Positions 1-7,459 of a DNA stretch of 64,000 nt are shown here, piece after piece. Source of the stretch: a virus; IMG/VR virus record IMGVR_UViG_3300014911_000001, positions 1 to 64,000 of that record; one strand, 5' to 3'. Positions within the stretch are counted from its first letter, which is position 1; every line of letters begins with the position of its first letter. A program made the translations under genes and the position numbers. The notes under the pieces were generated by a model, which searched no databases, was not told the origin of the DNA, and saw only the letters and a list, made by a program, of their open reading frames with translations.

Positions 1-1
1 C

Positions 2-1099
2 AGTATAAGAAATATTCCGAACGATATAGTGGATGGTGACGATTATGATACTTTGAAGGCTAATTGGAACTTTATAATAAATATTCCTTCAGGATTTGCA
101 GATGGAACAGATGATATTGGTGATGAATTAGCCGGAAAAGACACATTTGTGGCTTACTGGGACAGTATAAGACAAATGCCAAGTTGCTTTGCTGATGGAG
201 TTGATAATATAGGAGATGAGTTAGCGGGCGTTGATACAATGATAGCACAATGGGACTCTATAAGGGGAATTCCTTCTGACATAGCGAACGGCGATGATAT
301 AGATACATTTATTGCCTACTGGAACTATTTGCGAAATATACCGAGTGGGTTCGCCGATGGTGTGGATGATACAGGACATTATGAGCCGAAGGATACTTTT
401 ATTTCTTATTGGGACTCTATACGGAACATCCCCAATGATATTGCCGATGGTGACAATATAGATACAGTAAAAGCTGATTGGAATTATATAAAAAATATAC
501 CCTCTGGCTTTTCGGATGGAGTTGACGACACAGGAAAAACAATTGGCACAAAAGACACGATGATAGCTTATTGGGACTCTTTGCGCAATGTGCCGTCAAG
601 TTTAGCGGATGGGGATGATATAGACACATTCATTGCGCACTGGGACTCGATAAGGGGAAAACCGCAATTTTATTGGATAAATTTATATATTAAATTGGAT
701 GGTGACACTATAATAGATACAGTTTTTAATCAGGACACAGTAAAATCAAAAGCTTCTGACAGTTTAAATTACAAATATGTCAAAGCCAAACATTTACACG
801 GTGGTTCTAATCATTGGAGGGTAAAGGCAATATCGGCTTCGGAGCAAATTGATGATTCAACGACAGTATATTTATGCGATGCTTCGAGTGATGTAGTAAC
901 TTTAACTTTAACTACACCTTCTAATAATTCGAATAGATTGATAGTGGTAAAAAAAATAGATAATAGCTCTAATAAAGTAACTATTGATGCTGGTTCGAGC
1001 ACGATTGATGGTTCGCAGACATACGATTTGACAACACAATATCAATCTGTTATATTAATATGTGATGGGACAAAATGGTATATAATAGCGGATAGATAA
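2..1099 (+). CDS. Tail-fibre-like repeat protein, 5' end outside window
   Basis: The frame enters from the left edge without a start. The first in-frame GTG (29) sits inside a repeat unit, so this is the last ~365 residues of a longer protein. About nine degenerate copies of W-(D/N)-S-I-R-x-I-P-S-x-x-A-D-G, spaced 20-33 residues apart with acidic DDT/DEL linkers, fill the first ~215 residues. Such W-x-x-I-x-x-I-P units are familiar from phage tail fibres and adhesins. The last ~90 residues form a Ser/Thr-rich beta domain ending CDGTKWYIIADR, a cap seen on many phage fibres. Probable role: virion distal fibre or host attachment. The stop codon is 2 nt before the next gene. Confidence 0.85.
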   Translation, partial: SIRNIPNDIVDGDDYDTLKANWNFIINIPSGFADGTDDIGDELAGKDTFVAYWDSIRQMPSCFADGVDNIGDELAGVDTMIAQWDSIRGIPSDIANGDDIDTFIAYWNYLRNIPSGFADGVDDTGHYEPKDTFISYWDSIRNIPNDIADGDNIDTVKADWNYIKNIPSGFSDGVDDTGKTIGTKDTMIAYWDSLRNVPSSLADGDDIDTFIAHWDSIRGKPQFYWINLYIKLDGDTIIDTVFNQDTVKSKASDSLNYKYVKAKHLHGGSNHWRVKAISASEQIDDSTTVYLCDASSDVVTLTLTTPSNNSNRLIVVKKIDNSSNKVTIDAGSSTIDGSQTYDLTTQYQSVILICDGTKWYIIADR

Positions 1100-1101
1100 C
1101 T

Positions 1102-2520
1102 ATGAAACCAATTAACAGAACAACAACGCTAATATATAAGAAGGGGCGCAGGGTCAAGGTCGAGAAGCATGTTAAGAGGATTTATTATCCTGACCACAAC
1201 AATCCTAAAGTTCTAAAGCCCATCATAACAGAACCTAAAGACGCAAAGGTTTACTATACTGGTTACAAGCACGAAATAATCGACCACGACCTATTGATAG
1301 GGTTTTCGCCGAAATATAACGATTTGCCGTTCTTGCGCTTTACTGACCCGAAGACAGAAAATACATGGGTACTGTGGATTAAGGGGTTCGGTGACAATGT
1401 GCCAAAAACAGGCATACGACCGAAAATGATAGAACGATTAGAATACGGTATGCGATATGAAATTGACCAAAATACCGAGCTAATAATAAATGTGGCGGGA
1501 CATGCTATTAGCAAAGAAATCGTTGTTCACAAGCGCCCTGAATGGAATGAGTTGACTTTTATAATTTCACGATTCGGTGGACATTTGATAACAGGTAAAA
1601 CTTTCGGTAAAAACGAACCTTTATTAGCCTTTCGGAAAAATGATGTAAAACCGTTGTTTAAATTTTTGCGACCTGTTGTGAGGGATTCGGGTGATTATCA
1701 TAAGGACGAAATTCCGAAAGTATATAGACCTATGATAGTTTTAAGAAATATACGGGCTGGCGTGTGGGAATTAAAAATAAAAATATCTGATAAGTGGCTC
1801 GATGAAGCGAAATATCCGATTTATATAGACCCTTCACTAGAGATGCAACCTGATGAGGATGAAGGTAAAGATGCCCGTATATTATCCACGAATATTAAAG
1901 CCAATTGGGGATATTCTGTAGCACCACACGACCATCATGACCAATATCATAGTGGTGCTATCGGAACTTGGAATTCAACATATGATAAAACAAGATTTAT
2001 AATTCAATTCGATTTATCTGATATACCTTCTGGTGCGAATATTAATTCGGCAGATTTAAAATTATATCCTCTTTATATAAATAAAGCAATAACAATTGAG
2101 TGTCATAGACTAGTAACAGAATGGAATGAGGGCAATAAGCATGACGAGTATAATACAGCAGATGATGGAGAATGTTGCTGGAAATCACCAAAATATAATC
2201 AAGCAGATGACTGGGATGGCGGTGATTTTGATAGTTATCATACAGATGTGATAACTGATGATGGTATTCAGTGGTATACTTGGGATGTAACTCAACAGAT
2301 TCAGAACTCTTTATCGAACAATAAAGGATTGATATTAAAAAAAGATGATGATTCCTATTATGACTATGATGAGAATGGCTTTGTAACAAGTGGTTGCACT
2401 GATTGGACTGATAAGCGCCCTAAATTAATTATTGAATACACCGCAGATGACATATACTGGAAAATCCACAGAGTAGGTTGGGAAGGTGAGGAAAGACCAT
2501 TTGTATGGATTTTTGATTGA
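1102..2520 (+). CDS. DNRLRE-domain fibre/adhesin-like protein
   Basis: 472 residues. The C-terminal ~190 residues fit the DNRLRE (carbohydrate-binding-like beta sandwich) pattern: a strand containing TRFIIQFDLSDIPSG, then SADLKLYP, a W-N-E-G turn and a final TDKRPKLIIEYT. The N-terminal 250 residues are beta-rich, basic at the start and not recognised. There is no ribosome-binding site before the ATG, which lies 2 nt after the upstream stop, so translation is probably coupled to the fibre gene. Position next to a fibre suggests a virion appendage or receptor-binding accessory. Domain call moderately secure, role inferred. Confidence 0.75.
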   Translation: MKPINRTTTLIYKKGRRVKVEKHVKRIYYPDHNNPKVLKPIITEPKDAKVYYTGYKHEIIDHDLLIGFSPKYNDLPFLRFTDPKTENTWVLWIKGFGDNVPKTGIRPKMIERLEYGMRYEIDQNTELIINVAGHAISKEIVVHKRPEWNELTFIISRFGGHLITGKTFGKNEPLLAFRKNDVKPLFKFLRPVVRDSGDYHKDEIPKVYRPMIVLRNIRAGVWELKIKISDKWLDEAKYPIYIDPSLEMQPDEDEGKDARILSTNIKANWGYSVAPHDHHDQYHSGAIGTWNSTYDKTRFIIQFDLSDIPSGANINSADLKLYPLYINKAITIECHRLVTEWNEGNKHDEYNTADDGECCWKSPKYNQADDWDGGDFDSYHTDVITDDGIQWYTWDVTQQIQNSLSNNKGLILKKDDDSYYDYDENGFVTSGCTDWTDKRPKLIIEYTADDIYWKIHRVGWEGEERPFVWIFD

Positions 2521-2544
2521 CAGTCTATTAATTATCCATATTAA
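2517..2544 (+). promoter_or_regulatory. Sigma70-type promoter placed for a leaderless start
   Basis: TTGACA (2517-2522), 16-nt spacer, TATTAA (2539-2544). The expected start of transcription, 7-8 nt downstream, coincides with the ATG at 2553, which has no Shine-Dalgarno sequence. The -35 box overlaps the TGA stop of the previous gene. Confidence 0.5.
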
Positions 2545-2552
2545 TTATACAT

Positions 2553-3026
2553 ATGAAGTTACAAAGTCTTAGTATCATATTAGCTTTTATTGTTCTATCA
2601 TTTTTCACTAATACATCTGCAAAAACATTAGGTTATGGCTTGATCACAGGATGTGATGTTTACCATACATATGGTGGAACTATCGGGTTCTTCACATATG
2701 GAGGACTAAAGTACTGGGGTATATCACTATCTTATCATCAATCATGGGATGGCGATTACTGTGGTGCTAATATTACTGTGAATAATTCATATCGGTTCGA
2801 GTTCTCAAAACATATTGGTGTAAGCATAGGCAGTTTGACTGGTGTTGGTATTTTATTTACTGACAAGATATTGAGTGAGCATATTGAAAGTTTCGTTGGG
2901 GTATTTTATAAGTGGAAGCGGGGCTTCCTTGAACTTGCATTACATACAATGGTCGATCCTTACCATAAGAAGACGTCGTTTAATAACTGTTATACAATAC
3001 AAATAAAGTATTTTAGGATATTTTAG
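2553..3026 (+). CDS. Exported beta-rich protein (possible outer-membrane protein)
   Basis: 157 residues beginning with a clear Sec signal peptide (hydrophobic core about residues 5-20, cleavage probably after TSAKT/A). The mature part is aromatic- and Gly-rich with alternating strands (YGLITGCDVYHTYGG, GVSIGSLTGVG) and ends in F, as outer-membrane beta barrels often do. No family recognised. No ribosome-binding site precedes the ATG; see the promoter at 2517. Resembles the exported protein at 3571 in size and style, though similarity in sequence is not obvious. Confidence 0.7.
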   Translation: MKLQSLSIILAFIVLSFFTNTSAKTLGYGLITGCDVYHTYGGTIGFFTYGGLKYWGISLSYHQSWDGDYCGANITVNNSYRFEFSKHIGVSIGSLTGVGILFTDKILSEHIESFVGVFYKWKRGFLELALHTMVDPYHKKTSFNNCYTIQIKYFRIF

Positions 3027-3035
3027 GGGGTTATC

Positions 3036-3275
3036 GTGGCAAAGGATAATAAGAAGAAAGATAACGAGAAAAAACCATTTTGGAAGAGCAAAACCTATTG
3101 GGGTTTGTTTATAGCAGCCATGGGTATGGTACTAAGCAAATATGCAACATCACCATGGCTGTCAATGATTGGGCATTTCTTGGAAACATTTGGTCTTTTG
3201 CTTGCAGGTTATGGTCGTGCTAAGGCTGTAAAACAAATAATTTTTAAGAATAAAAATAATGGAGGTGAGGAATGA
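3036..3275 (+). CDS. Holin-like small membrane protein
   Basis: 79 residues, GTG start preceded by AGGGGG. A highly basic N-terminus (residues 2-17) is followed by two hydrophobic segments (about 21-36 and 45-62) and a charged tail, a topology typical of small class II/III phage holins. It lies just after the fibre genes, where lysis genes are common, but no endolysin is adjacent in the window, so the function is inferred from topology and position only. Confidence 0.65.
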   Translation: MAKDNKKKDNEKKPFWKSKTYWGLFIAAMGMVLSKYATSPWLSMIGHFLETFGLLLAGYGRAKAVKQIIFKNKNNGGEE

Positions 3276-3571
3276 ATATCATGGAGGTTTTTGGCAATAT
3301 GGACTCGCCGATATTGGGCGCGCTTCAGCTCGTACTTAGATTCCTTGCTGGTAAGTTCGTTAAACCATGGTACGACGGGCAGCATACCTATGCTAAGTAT
3401 CTTATAACAGATGAAGCGCAGGCCCTTTATGATGGTCTATTGCTTCTTAGAGAAAAAACAACTGATGAGGAGAAGAAGAAGACCATAGAGCAGATAATCG
3501 AGCTTATACGGAGTGTGTTTGAAGCCGCCGAGTTTGGTGTAAACTTCAGAGGTATTGAATTTGGTGGCTAA
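3272..3571 (+). CDS. Small alpha-helical protein, unknown
   Basis: 99 residues with GGAGGTGAGGA before the ATG; its start overlaps the previous stop by 4 nt. N-terminal half amphipathic (possible membrane-associated helix near residues 14-27), C-terminal half strongly helical and charged (DEEKKKTIEQIIELIRSVFE). Contains the first example of the dispersed GC motif (3316). Not recognised; may act with the holin-like neighbour. Confidence 0.7.
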   Translation: MNIMEVFGNMDSPILGALQLVLRFLAGKFVKPWYDGQHTYAKYLITDEAQALYDGLLLLREKTTDEEKKKTIEQIIELIRSVFEAAEFGVNFRGIEFGG

Positions 3572-4059
3572 TGAGAAAGGTTATTGTAACATTATTTGTG
3601 TTATTTAGTCTGATTGTTGCACAAGATTTTTCCTTCCATTATTCTCCATGGGAGGCCCAGCAGGCTAGAGCTGAATTGGATTACCGATTATGGAGAGGGA
3701 GCATTGTTTATGCTAAATTTGGCATGTGGAACCATTTTGGTGATGAAAAAGGCGCCGGCTTATACTTCGGTCTACCTGTGAAGGTTTCACTATATCAGGA
3801 TATCCTTAAGGCACAGGCTTCAACTAATTACGGTTTTGGATACTTATATCATGGTGATAAGCTTAACAAGTATGCAAACGGACAGGTGAATTTTGTTCTC
3901 CATATTAAGATCGGGAATACCTACTGTCTTACATGTTGCAAGGAGTATTCTAAGGATGTGTACCTTGATATCGGGATAGGTTATACGCTTTTCAGATATA
4001 AGTATGATGATTACAAAGATGTTGTTTCTATATTTTTCGGTGTATCATTTGTAAATTAA
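3571..4059 (+). CDS. Exported beta-rich protein
   Basis: 162 residues. Signal peptide (MRKVIVTLFVLFSLIVAQ) with likely cleavage after VAQ. Mature chain rich in aromatic beta strands (YRLWRGSIVYAKFGMW, AGLYFGLPVKVSL, VYLDIGIGYTLF), ending FFGVSFVN; compatible with a small outer-membrane barrel. Start codon shares TAATG with the upstream stop, so translation is coupled. One Cys-Cys pair near residue 114. No family recognised. Confidence 0.7.
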   Translation: MRKVIVTLFVLFSLIVAQDFSFHYSPWEAQQARAELDYRLWRGSIVYAKFGMWNHFGDEKGAGLYFGLPVKVSLYQDILKAQASTNYGFGYLYHGDKLNKYANGQVNFVLHIKIGNTYCLTCCKEYSKDVYLDIGIGYTLFRYKYDDYKDVVSIFFGVSFVN

Positions 4060-4074
4060 ATGAAAGGAGGTCCA

Positions 4075-4278
4075 GTGGATTTACGTATTATTATCTTGGT
4101 TATTCTGCTCCTCACCATTCTTTATGTTGCTGGTCCAAAGGGATTTAGTTCACCCTATCATGAGTGGTCATGGTGGGATGCTCAGATTGGTTTAGCTACA
4201 TGGGTGCCCCCACCTGATACCTTGCCAGAATTGGACACCCTTAATATCCGTTTTGAATTCAGGGTGGTTGAAAAATGA
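4075..4278 (+). CDS. Small membrane-anchored protein
   Basis: 67 residues. The GTG at 4075 is preferred over the in-frame ATG at 4060 because AAAGGAGGT lies between them, 4 nt before the GTG. One N-terminal membrane helix (residues 4-19, IIILVILLLTILYVA), then a soluble tail rich in Trp and Pro with a DTLPELDTL stretch. Unknown; spanin-like in general form but without a lipobox. Confidence 0.65.
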   Translation: MDLRIIILVILLLTILYVAGPKGFSSPYHEWSWWDAQIGLATWVPPPDTLPELDTLNIRFEFRVVEK

Positions 4279-4279
4279 C

Positions 4280-4307
4280 TTGACAGTTGGCGCCGGCTTC
4301 ATATTTT
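4280..4307 (+). promoter_or_regulatory. Sigma70-type promoter, spacer carries the GC motif
   Basis: TTGACA (4280-4285), 16-nt spacer, TATTTT (4302-4307). The spacer contains GGCGCCGGCTTC, a copy of the dispersed motif. Predicted transcription start about 4314, one base before the ATG of the next gene, which lacks a ribosome-binding site. Would drive the 4.3-10.6 kb operon. Confidence 0.55.
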
Positions 4308-4314
4308 TTAACAC

Positions 4315-4710
4315 ATGAGAGAAAGAAAAAGGAAAAAGGGGTACTACAAAATTTTTGCTCTCTACAACCCACAAGCAAAGAAGCTCGCCTTTTCCCTCCA
4401 CTGGAGAAAGCATTCAAATGGTACATGGTCACACATATGTGATTCAGTTTATACGGATGTTAGCAAGGCATCAAAAGCAATCCAACTGTTGACAAAATTT
4501 ATTAACAAGAATATTTACAAGAGGTATAAGGTCAAGGTTATCCTTATAAGTGGATTTCCATCATCGATTGTACCTCTTGGTGTTTTATCTGATAGGATTG
4601 TGTTCGTATCATATTATAATGAAAAGCAATATAAGAGGTTATTAAAATTATCGGAGAGTAATTTGGTGGGAAGCCGGCGCCGTAATGAGGTACGTATATT
4701 TAATAAATAA
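4315..4710 (+). CDS. Basic protein, unknown
   Basis: 131 residues, very basic at the N-terminus (MRERKRKKGYYK) and rich in Lys/Arg/Tyr throughout, suggesting nucleic-acid binding. Central mixed alpha/beta segment (KVKVILISGFPSSIVPLGV). No Shine-Dalgarno upstream; probably leaderless from the 4280 promoter. The 3' end overlaps the next gene by 26 nt. No family recognised. Confidence 0.6.
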   Translation: MRERKRKKGYYKIFALYNPQAKKLAFSLHWRKHSNGTWSHICDSVYTDVSKASKAIQLLTKFINKNIYKRYKVKVILISGFPSSIVPLGVLSDRIVFVSYYNEKQYKRLLKLSESNLVGSRRRNEVRIFNK

Positions 4711-4993
4711 GGGGAGGATGAAGCGCGCGCCTCTTGATACTACAAAGCAGAAGCGCGCCTCGAAGAAGCTTGTCGAATCATATGTCAAGCAATATGGCAG
4801 CCTGCCTAAGGCTATTGCCAAGCTCATTAAAGAAGGCTATAATGTCATACCGACAGAGATAGGCTTAGTAAAATTAATGAATGTTATGCATAATAATAAA
4901 TCTCTGTATGTCCCTGTTGTTATGTTCAATGATGTTATTATAAAGGCGGTGGCTTCCCTTCAATTCAATGTCAAAGTGAAAGGAGGATCATGA
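4685..4993 (+). CDS. Small basic protein, unknown
   Basis: 102 residues. The ATG at 4685 overlaps the previous gene; an in-frame ATG at 4718 directly abuts GGGGAGG, too close to be ideal, so the start is uncertain. Lys-rich N-terminal third (KQKRASKKLVESYVKQYG) then a compact beta-rich domain. Two dispersed GC motifs (4724, 4750) fall in the N-terminal coding part. Not recognised. Confidence 0.55.
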   Translation: MRYVYLINKGRMKRAPLDTTKQKRASKKLVESYVKQYGSLPKAIAKLIKEGYNVIPTEIGLVKLMNVMHNNKSLYVPVVMFNDVIIKAVASLQFNVKVKGGS

Positions 4994-5850
4994 GCAAAGT
5001 GTTATCATATCTTAGAAGCTGCGCGGCTTCCTACATTGAAAACGAACTTGAATATGCCTATAATGCGTGGATTTATGGTGTTAGGCCTGTGCTTTCATGG
5101 CAAGTACTTCCTCTTATTAACATATCAGATGAGGCGGCTTATGGAATCGTATCATTTGATATGGAGCATCCAACAATAACTCACGGGCTTGCCCTCTGGT
5201 CACCATTTTTATTTAACACCTATAAGAATCTGTATAAAATCATGGCTCAGGATGTCGACAGGCGCAACATTCTTTTGTATCCACACCATCTCTTCCTCAC
5301 GAATGAGAAGGATAAGAAACTCCATGATAAGTACACTAAAAAGATCTCACAGGATATGCCAATCATATGGCAGTCGTCATATGTACCGCCATTTATTTAT
5401 TCATACATAGCAGAGACACCTGTGGATCATACAGATTCCATCCCTAGTGGTTTTCTGAAAAAACCATTGGATAACAGGCTACCAATTGTAGCAACAGATT
5501 ATTTAACATCTGAATCAACAAATCCTTTTTCTGCCTATCTTACATCGATACCCACATTTGATGCCTTTTACATGGCATGGACATTCAAGTTATTTCCGGA
5601 TCTTGTTATAAAACAATGTGATTTGACTATATTGCCAGAGTTAAGAAGACAAGTTGTTGCAGTTCTATTATACACCTTATTCCCTGATAGCGAGCTTGAG
5701 CCTCTTATGGAAAAATATGATCTGAAGGAGTTTTCATCGTTTCCCGAATTTATCCGTCCATATTTGGAATTTATAAAGGCATTAAAGGCACAAGAAATAA
5801 TATATGCACAGGAGGAAGGAGGGAGTGATGAATTCATCATTTACGATTAG
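4990..5850 (+). CDS. Hypothetical phage protein, 286 residues
   Basis: AAAGGAGGATC before the ATG. Soluble, Tyr- and Pro-rich, with no signal peptide and no motif I can place. Features that stand out: LLYPHHLFLTNEKD near residue 95, a FPDLVIKQCDLTILPELRR helix near 205 and an acidic C-terminal tail (AQEEGGSDEFIIYD). It overlaps the downstream uracil-DNA glycosylase by 23 nt, so the two are likely translationally coupled. Confidence 0.7.
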   Translation: MSKVLSYLRSCAASYIENELEYAYNAWIYGVRPVLSWQVLPLINISDEAAYGIVSFDMEHPTITHGLALWSPFLFNTYKNLYKIMAQDVDRRNILLYPHHLFLTNEKDKKLHDKYTKKISQDMPIIWQSSYVPPFIYSYIAETPVDHTDSIPSGFLKKPLDNRLPIVATDYLTSESTNPFSAYLTSIPTFDAFYMAWTFKLFPDLVIKQCDLTILPELRRQVVAVLLYTLFPDSELEPLMEKYDLKEFSSFPEFIRPYLEFIKALKAQEIIYAQEEGGSDEFIIYD

Positions 5851-6532
5851 TAAACTTTACAGAGATTATGGGGTGGGCCTTTTTGCCGATGCATCACTAT
5901 TATTCAACATGAGTAATTGTCAAGCATGTCCTGTCAAGGAGGATCCAATTATCGATCTTAGGGACCCACCTGTGAGGTATTTAGTTATTGGGGATTATCC
6001 GGGTTTAGAGGAGCATCAAGGAAGGCGGCTCTTTATTGGGCCAGCAGGAAGATTCTTGAGAGAACTTTTGACCAAGGAGGGTATTGATGATGACAATGTG
6101 GCATTCCTGAATGCCTTCTTATGTTATGGTGCGCATAATCGTATTAACCATAACAACCCTGTTTACTATTGCCAACCAAGGATTTTGTATTATATTGCCT
6201 ATTATAATCCTGAGGTTATTATATGCATGGGAAGACATGCTTGTGGTGTATTGGAGATACCAAATCAGGATCTTTATGATAAGCCGACCGCTTATCGTTT
6301 GGAGACACCATGGTTTAAGGCCTATTTAGTAGCGACAATTAACCCTGCGTTGTACCTCAGGAATAAGTGGTCGGATGTTTTATATAAGAACATACTAATG
6401 GCTGTGAGATTAGCCAAGTGTCTTGGTGATTATGATTGTCCAACGATTGAGAGTGTTTCGATAGGATTTCCAGATAATGTGCAAGAAACAAGACCAAGGG
6501 GGATCACATGCAATATGAACGAGGGGTATTGA
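5828..6532 (+). CDS. Uracil-DNA glycosylase, family 4/5-type with 4Fe-4S cluster
   Basis: 234 residues from the ATG at 5828, which follows GGAGGAAGGAGGG (an upstream in-frame ATG at 5804 lies before that site). Motifs of the UDG superfamily are visible: an active-site loop GDYPGLEEHQG (about 55-65, the GEAPG-x-x-E equivalent), RRLFIGPAGRFLRELL, and TINPALYLR in place of the usual HPS/T-x(4)-R loop. Cys31-x2-Cys34 plus a later C-x15-C pair (residues ~101 and ~117) reproduce the family 4 iron-sulphur spacing. Expected to excise uracil from deaminated DNA during replication by the family B polymerase. The Asn/Pro variation in the last loop is unusual. Confidence 0.88.
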   Translation: MNSSFTISKLYRDYGVGLFADASLLFNMSNCQACPVKEDPIIDLRDPPVRYLVIGDYPGLEEHQGRRLFIGPAGRFLRELLTKEGIDDDNVAFLNAFLCYGAHNRINHNNPVYYCQPRILYYIAYYNPEVIICMGRHACGVLEIPNQDLYDKPTAYRLETPWFKAYLVATINPALYLRNKWSDVLYKNILMAVRLAKCLGDYDCPTIESVSIGFPDNVQETRPRGITCNMNEGY

Positions 6533-6909
6533 GCGATAAGTATGTTGATGTTGATTTAAAAAATCTGAAACTTATTCGTATTAATGCACTACCACAGACT
6601 ATACAGTCATTATATCGTATGACAATACAAAATCTACGTAGGGCGCCTATAGTTATTGAAGCCCCCACCTTTGAGTTATTTAATCGTATTGCAGCACAGT
6701 TTGGAGCGCAAGCTGATCGCATAAAAGAAACACGACCATTCGCAAGGTTTCTGTTTGTTGCATATGCTACATATGAAAGGGAAACGTATAAACGTGAGAC
6801 AATCGATGTACCAGTTATCATTTTTTATGATTTGGGTACTGATGTGGCAACATGGTTAGCGCCCCGGTTTTTTATCCCAAAGGTAGATCTAACAAAGGAA
6901 TTAGAATGA
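6508..6909 (+). CDS. Hypothetical protein, 133 residues
   Basis: ATG follows GGGGGATCAC and overlaps the UDG end by 25 nt. Soluble, basic in the centre, with hydrophobic strands near the C-terminus (FLFVAYATYE, VPVIIFYDLG). No motif recognised. Its stop overlaps the next start (TAGAATGATT region), continuing the coupled operon. Confidence 0.65.
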   Translation: MQYERGVLSDKYVDVDLKNLKLIRINALPQTIQSLYRMTIQNLRRAPIVIEAPTFELFNRIAAQFGAQADRIKETRPFARFLFVAYATYERETYKRETIDVPVIIFYDLGTDVATWLAPRFFIPKVDLTKELE

Positions 6910-7448
6910 TTGTTGTTAGCAAACAATGCATTGGAACTGATAGAGGTCTTATCTCGCCAAGAAAGTTGGAGCCGGGCCTCATTGTCTATTCATATGCGAA
7001 GAATGTATGGATACCAAATATTTTATTAGATATTGAGGAGGCCGGCTTCATTAACGTATTACAAATTAAAACATCCAACCCTATAATAGGGACAATCCAT
7101 GTGCCTAATATGGTAAGTGTAAGATTACATGGGCGGCTTCTCCTTTTAGACAAAGAACGTTTAAATGATCGGATGCGCATAGGGATTGTTTATGGTTTCC
7201 CTGTCCTTTTTGAAATAGCAAGGACTATAAGAAGTCGTATTGGTAGGTTATATTTGGGATTAGTGAATTTGCATAATAAAAGTATGCATCATAGATTACT
7301 ATTAGATAGAACACGTAAGTATCATAAGGTAGTGCCGAAGTTCGGTACTGTGCGCATAAAGGAATTTAAATGGTGCAAGATGTTAGCATATAATTTAATA
7401 TTGGAATATGACCTTCCTACTGTAGTTAATTTGACATTGCAATTCTGA
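6906..7448 (+). CDS. Hint/intein-fold-like protein, stand-alone
   Basis: 180 residues from the ATG at 6906 (AAAGGAATTAGA upstream; an in-frame ATG at 6852 lacks a site). The first ~95 residues resemble a Hint fold: an entry strand LISPRKLEPGLIVYSY, a strand pair IGTIHVPNMVSVRLHG where inteins have the TxxH block, and ERLNDRMRIGIV like the LKVGDRI strand. The catalytic Cys/Ser at the start and the terminal HN are not evident, so self-splicing is not expected. The C-terminal 80 residues are basic. Fold assignment by eye only. Confidence 0.5.
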   Translation: MIVVSKQCIGTDRGLISPRKLEPGLIVYSYAKNVWIPNILLDIEEAGFINVLQIKTSNPIIGTIHVPNMVSVRLHGRLLLLDKERLNDRMRIGIVYGFPVLFEIARTIRSRIGRLYLGLVNLHNKSMHHRLLLDRTRKYHKVVPKFGTVRIKEFKWCKMLAYNLILEYDLPTVVNLTLQF

Positions 7449-7459
7449 AGGAGGTTGAG

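Noticed and set aside
4060-4074. ATG at 4060 as start of the small membrane protein
   Set aside because: The ribosome-binding site lies downstream of it, pointing to the GTG at 4075.
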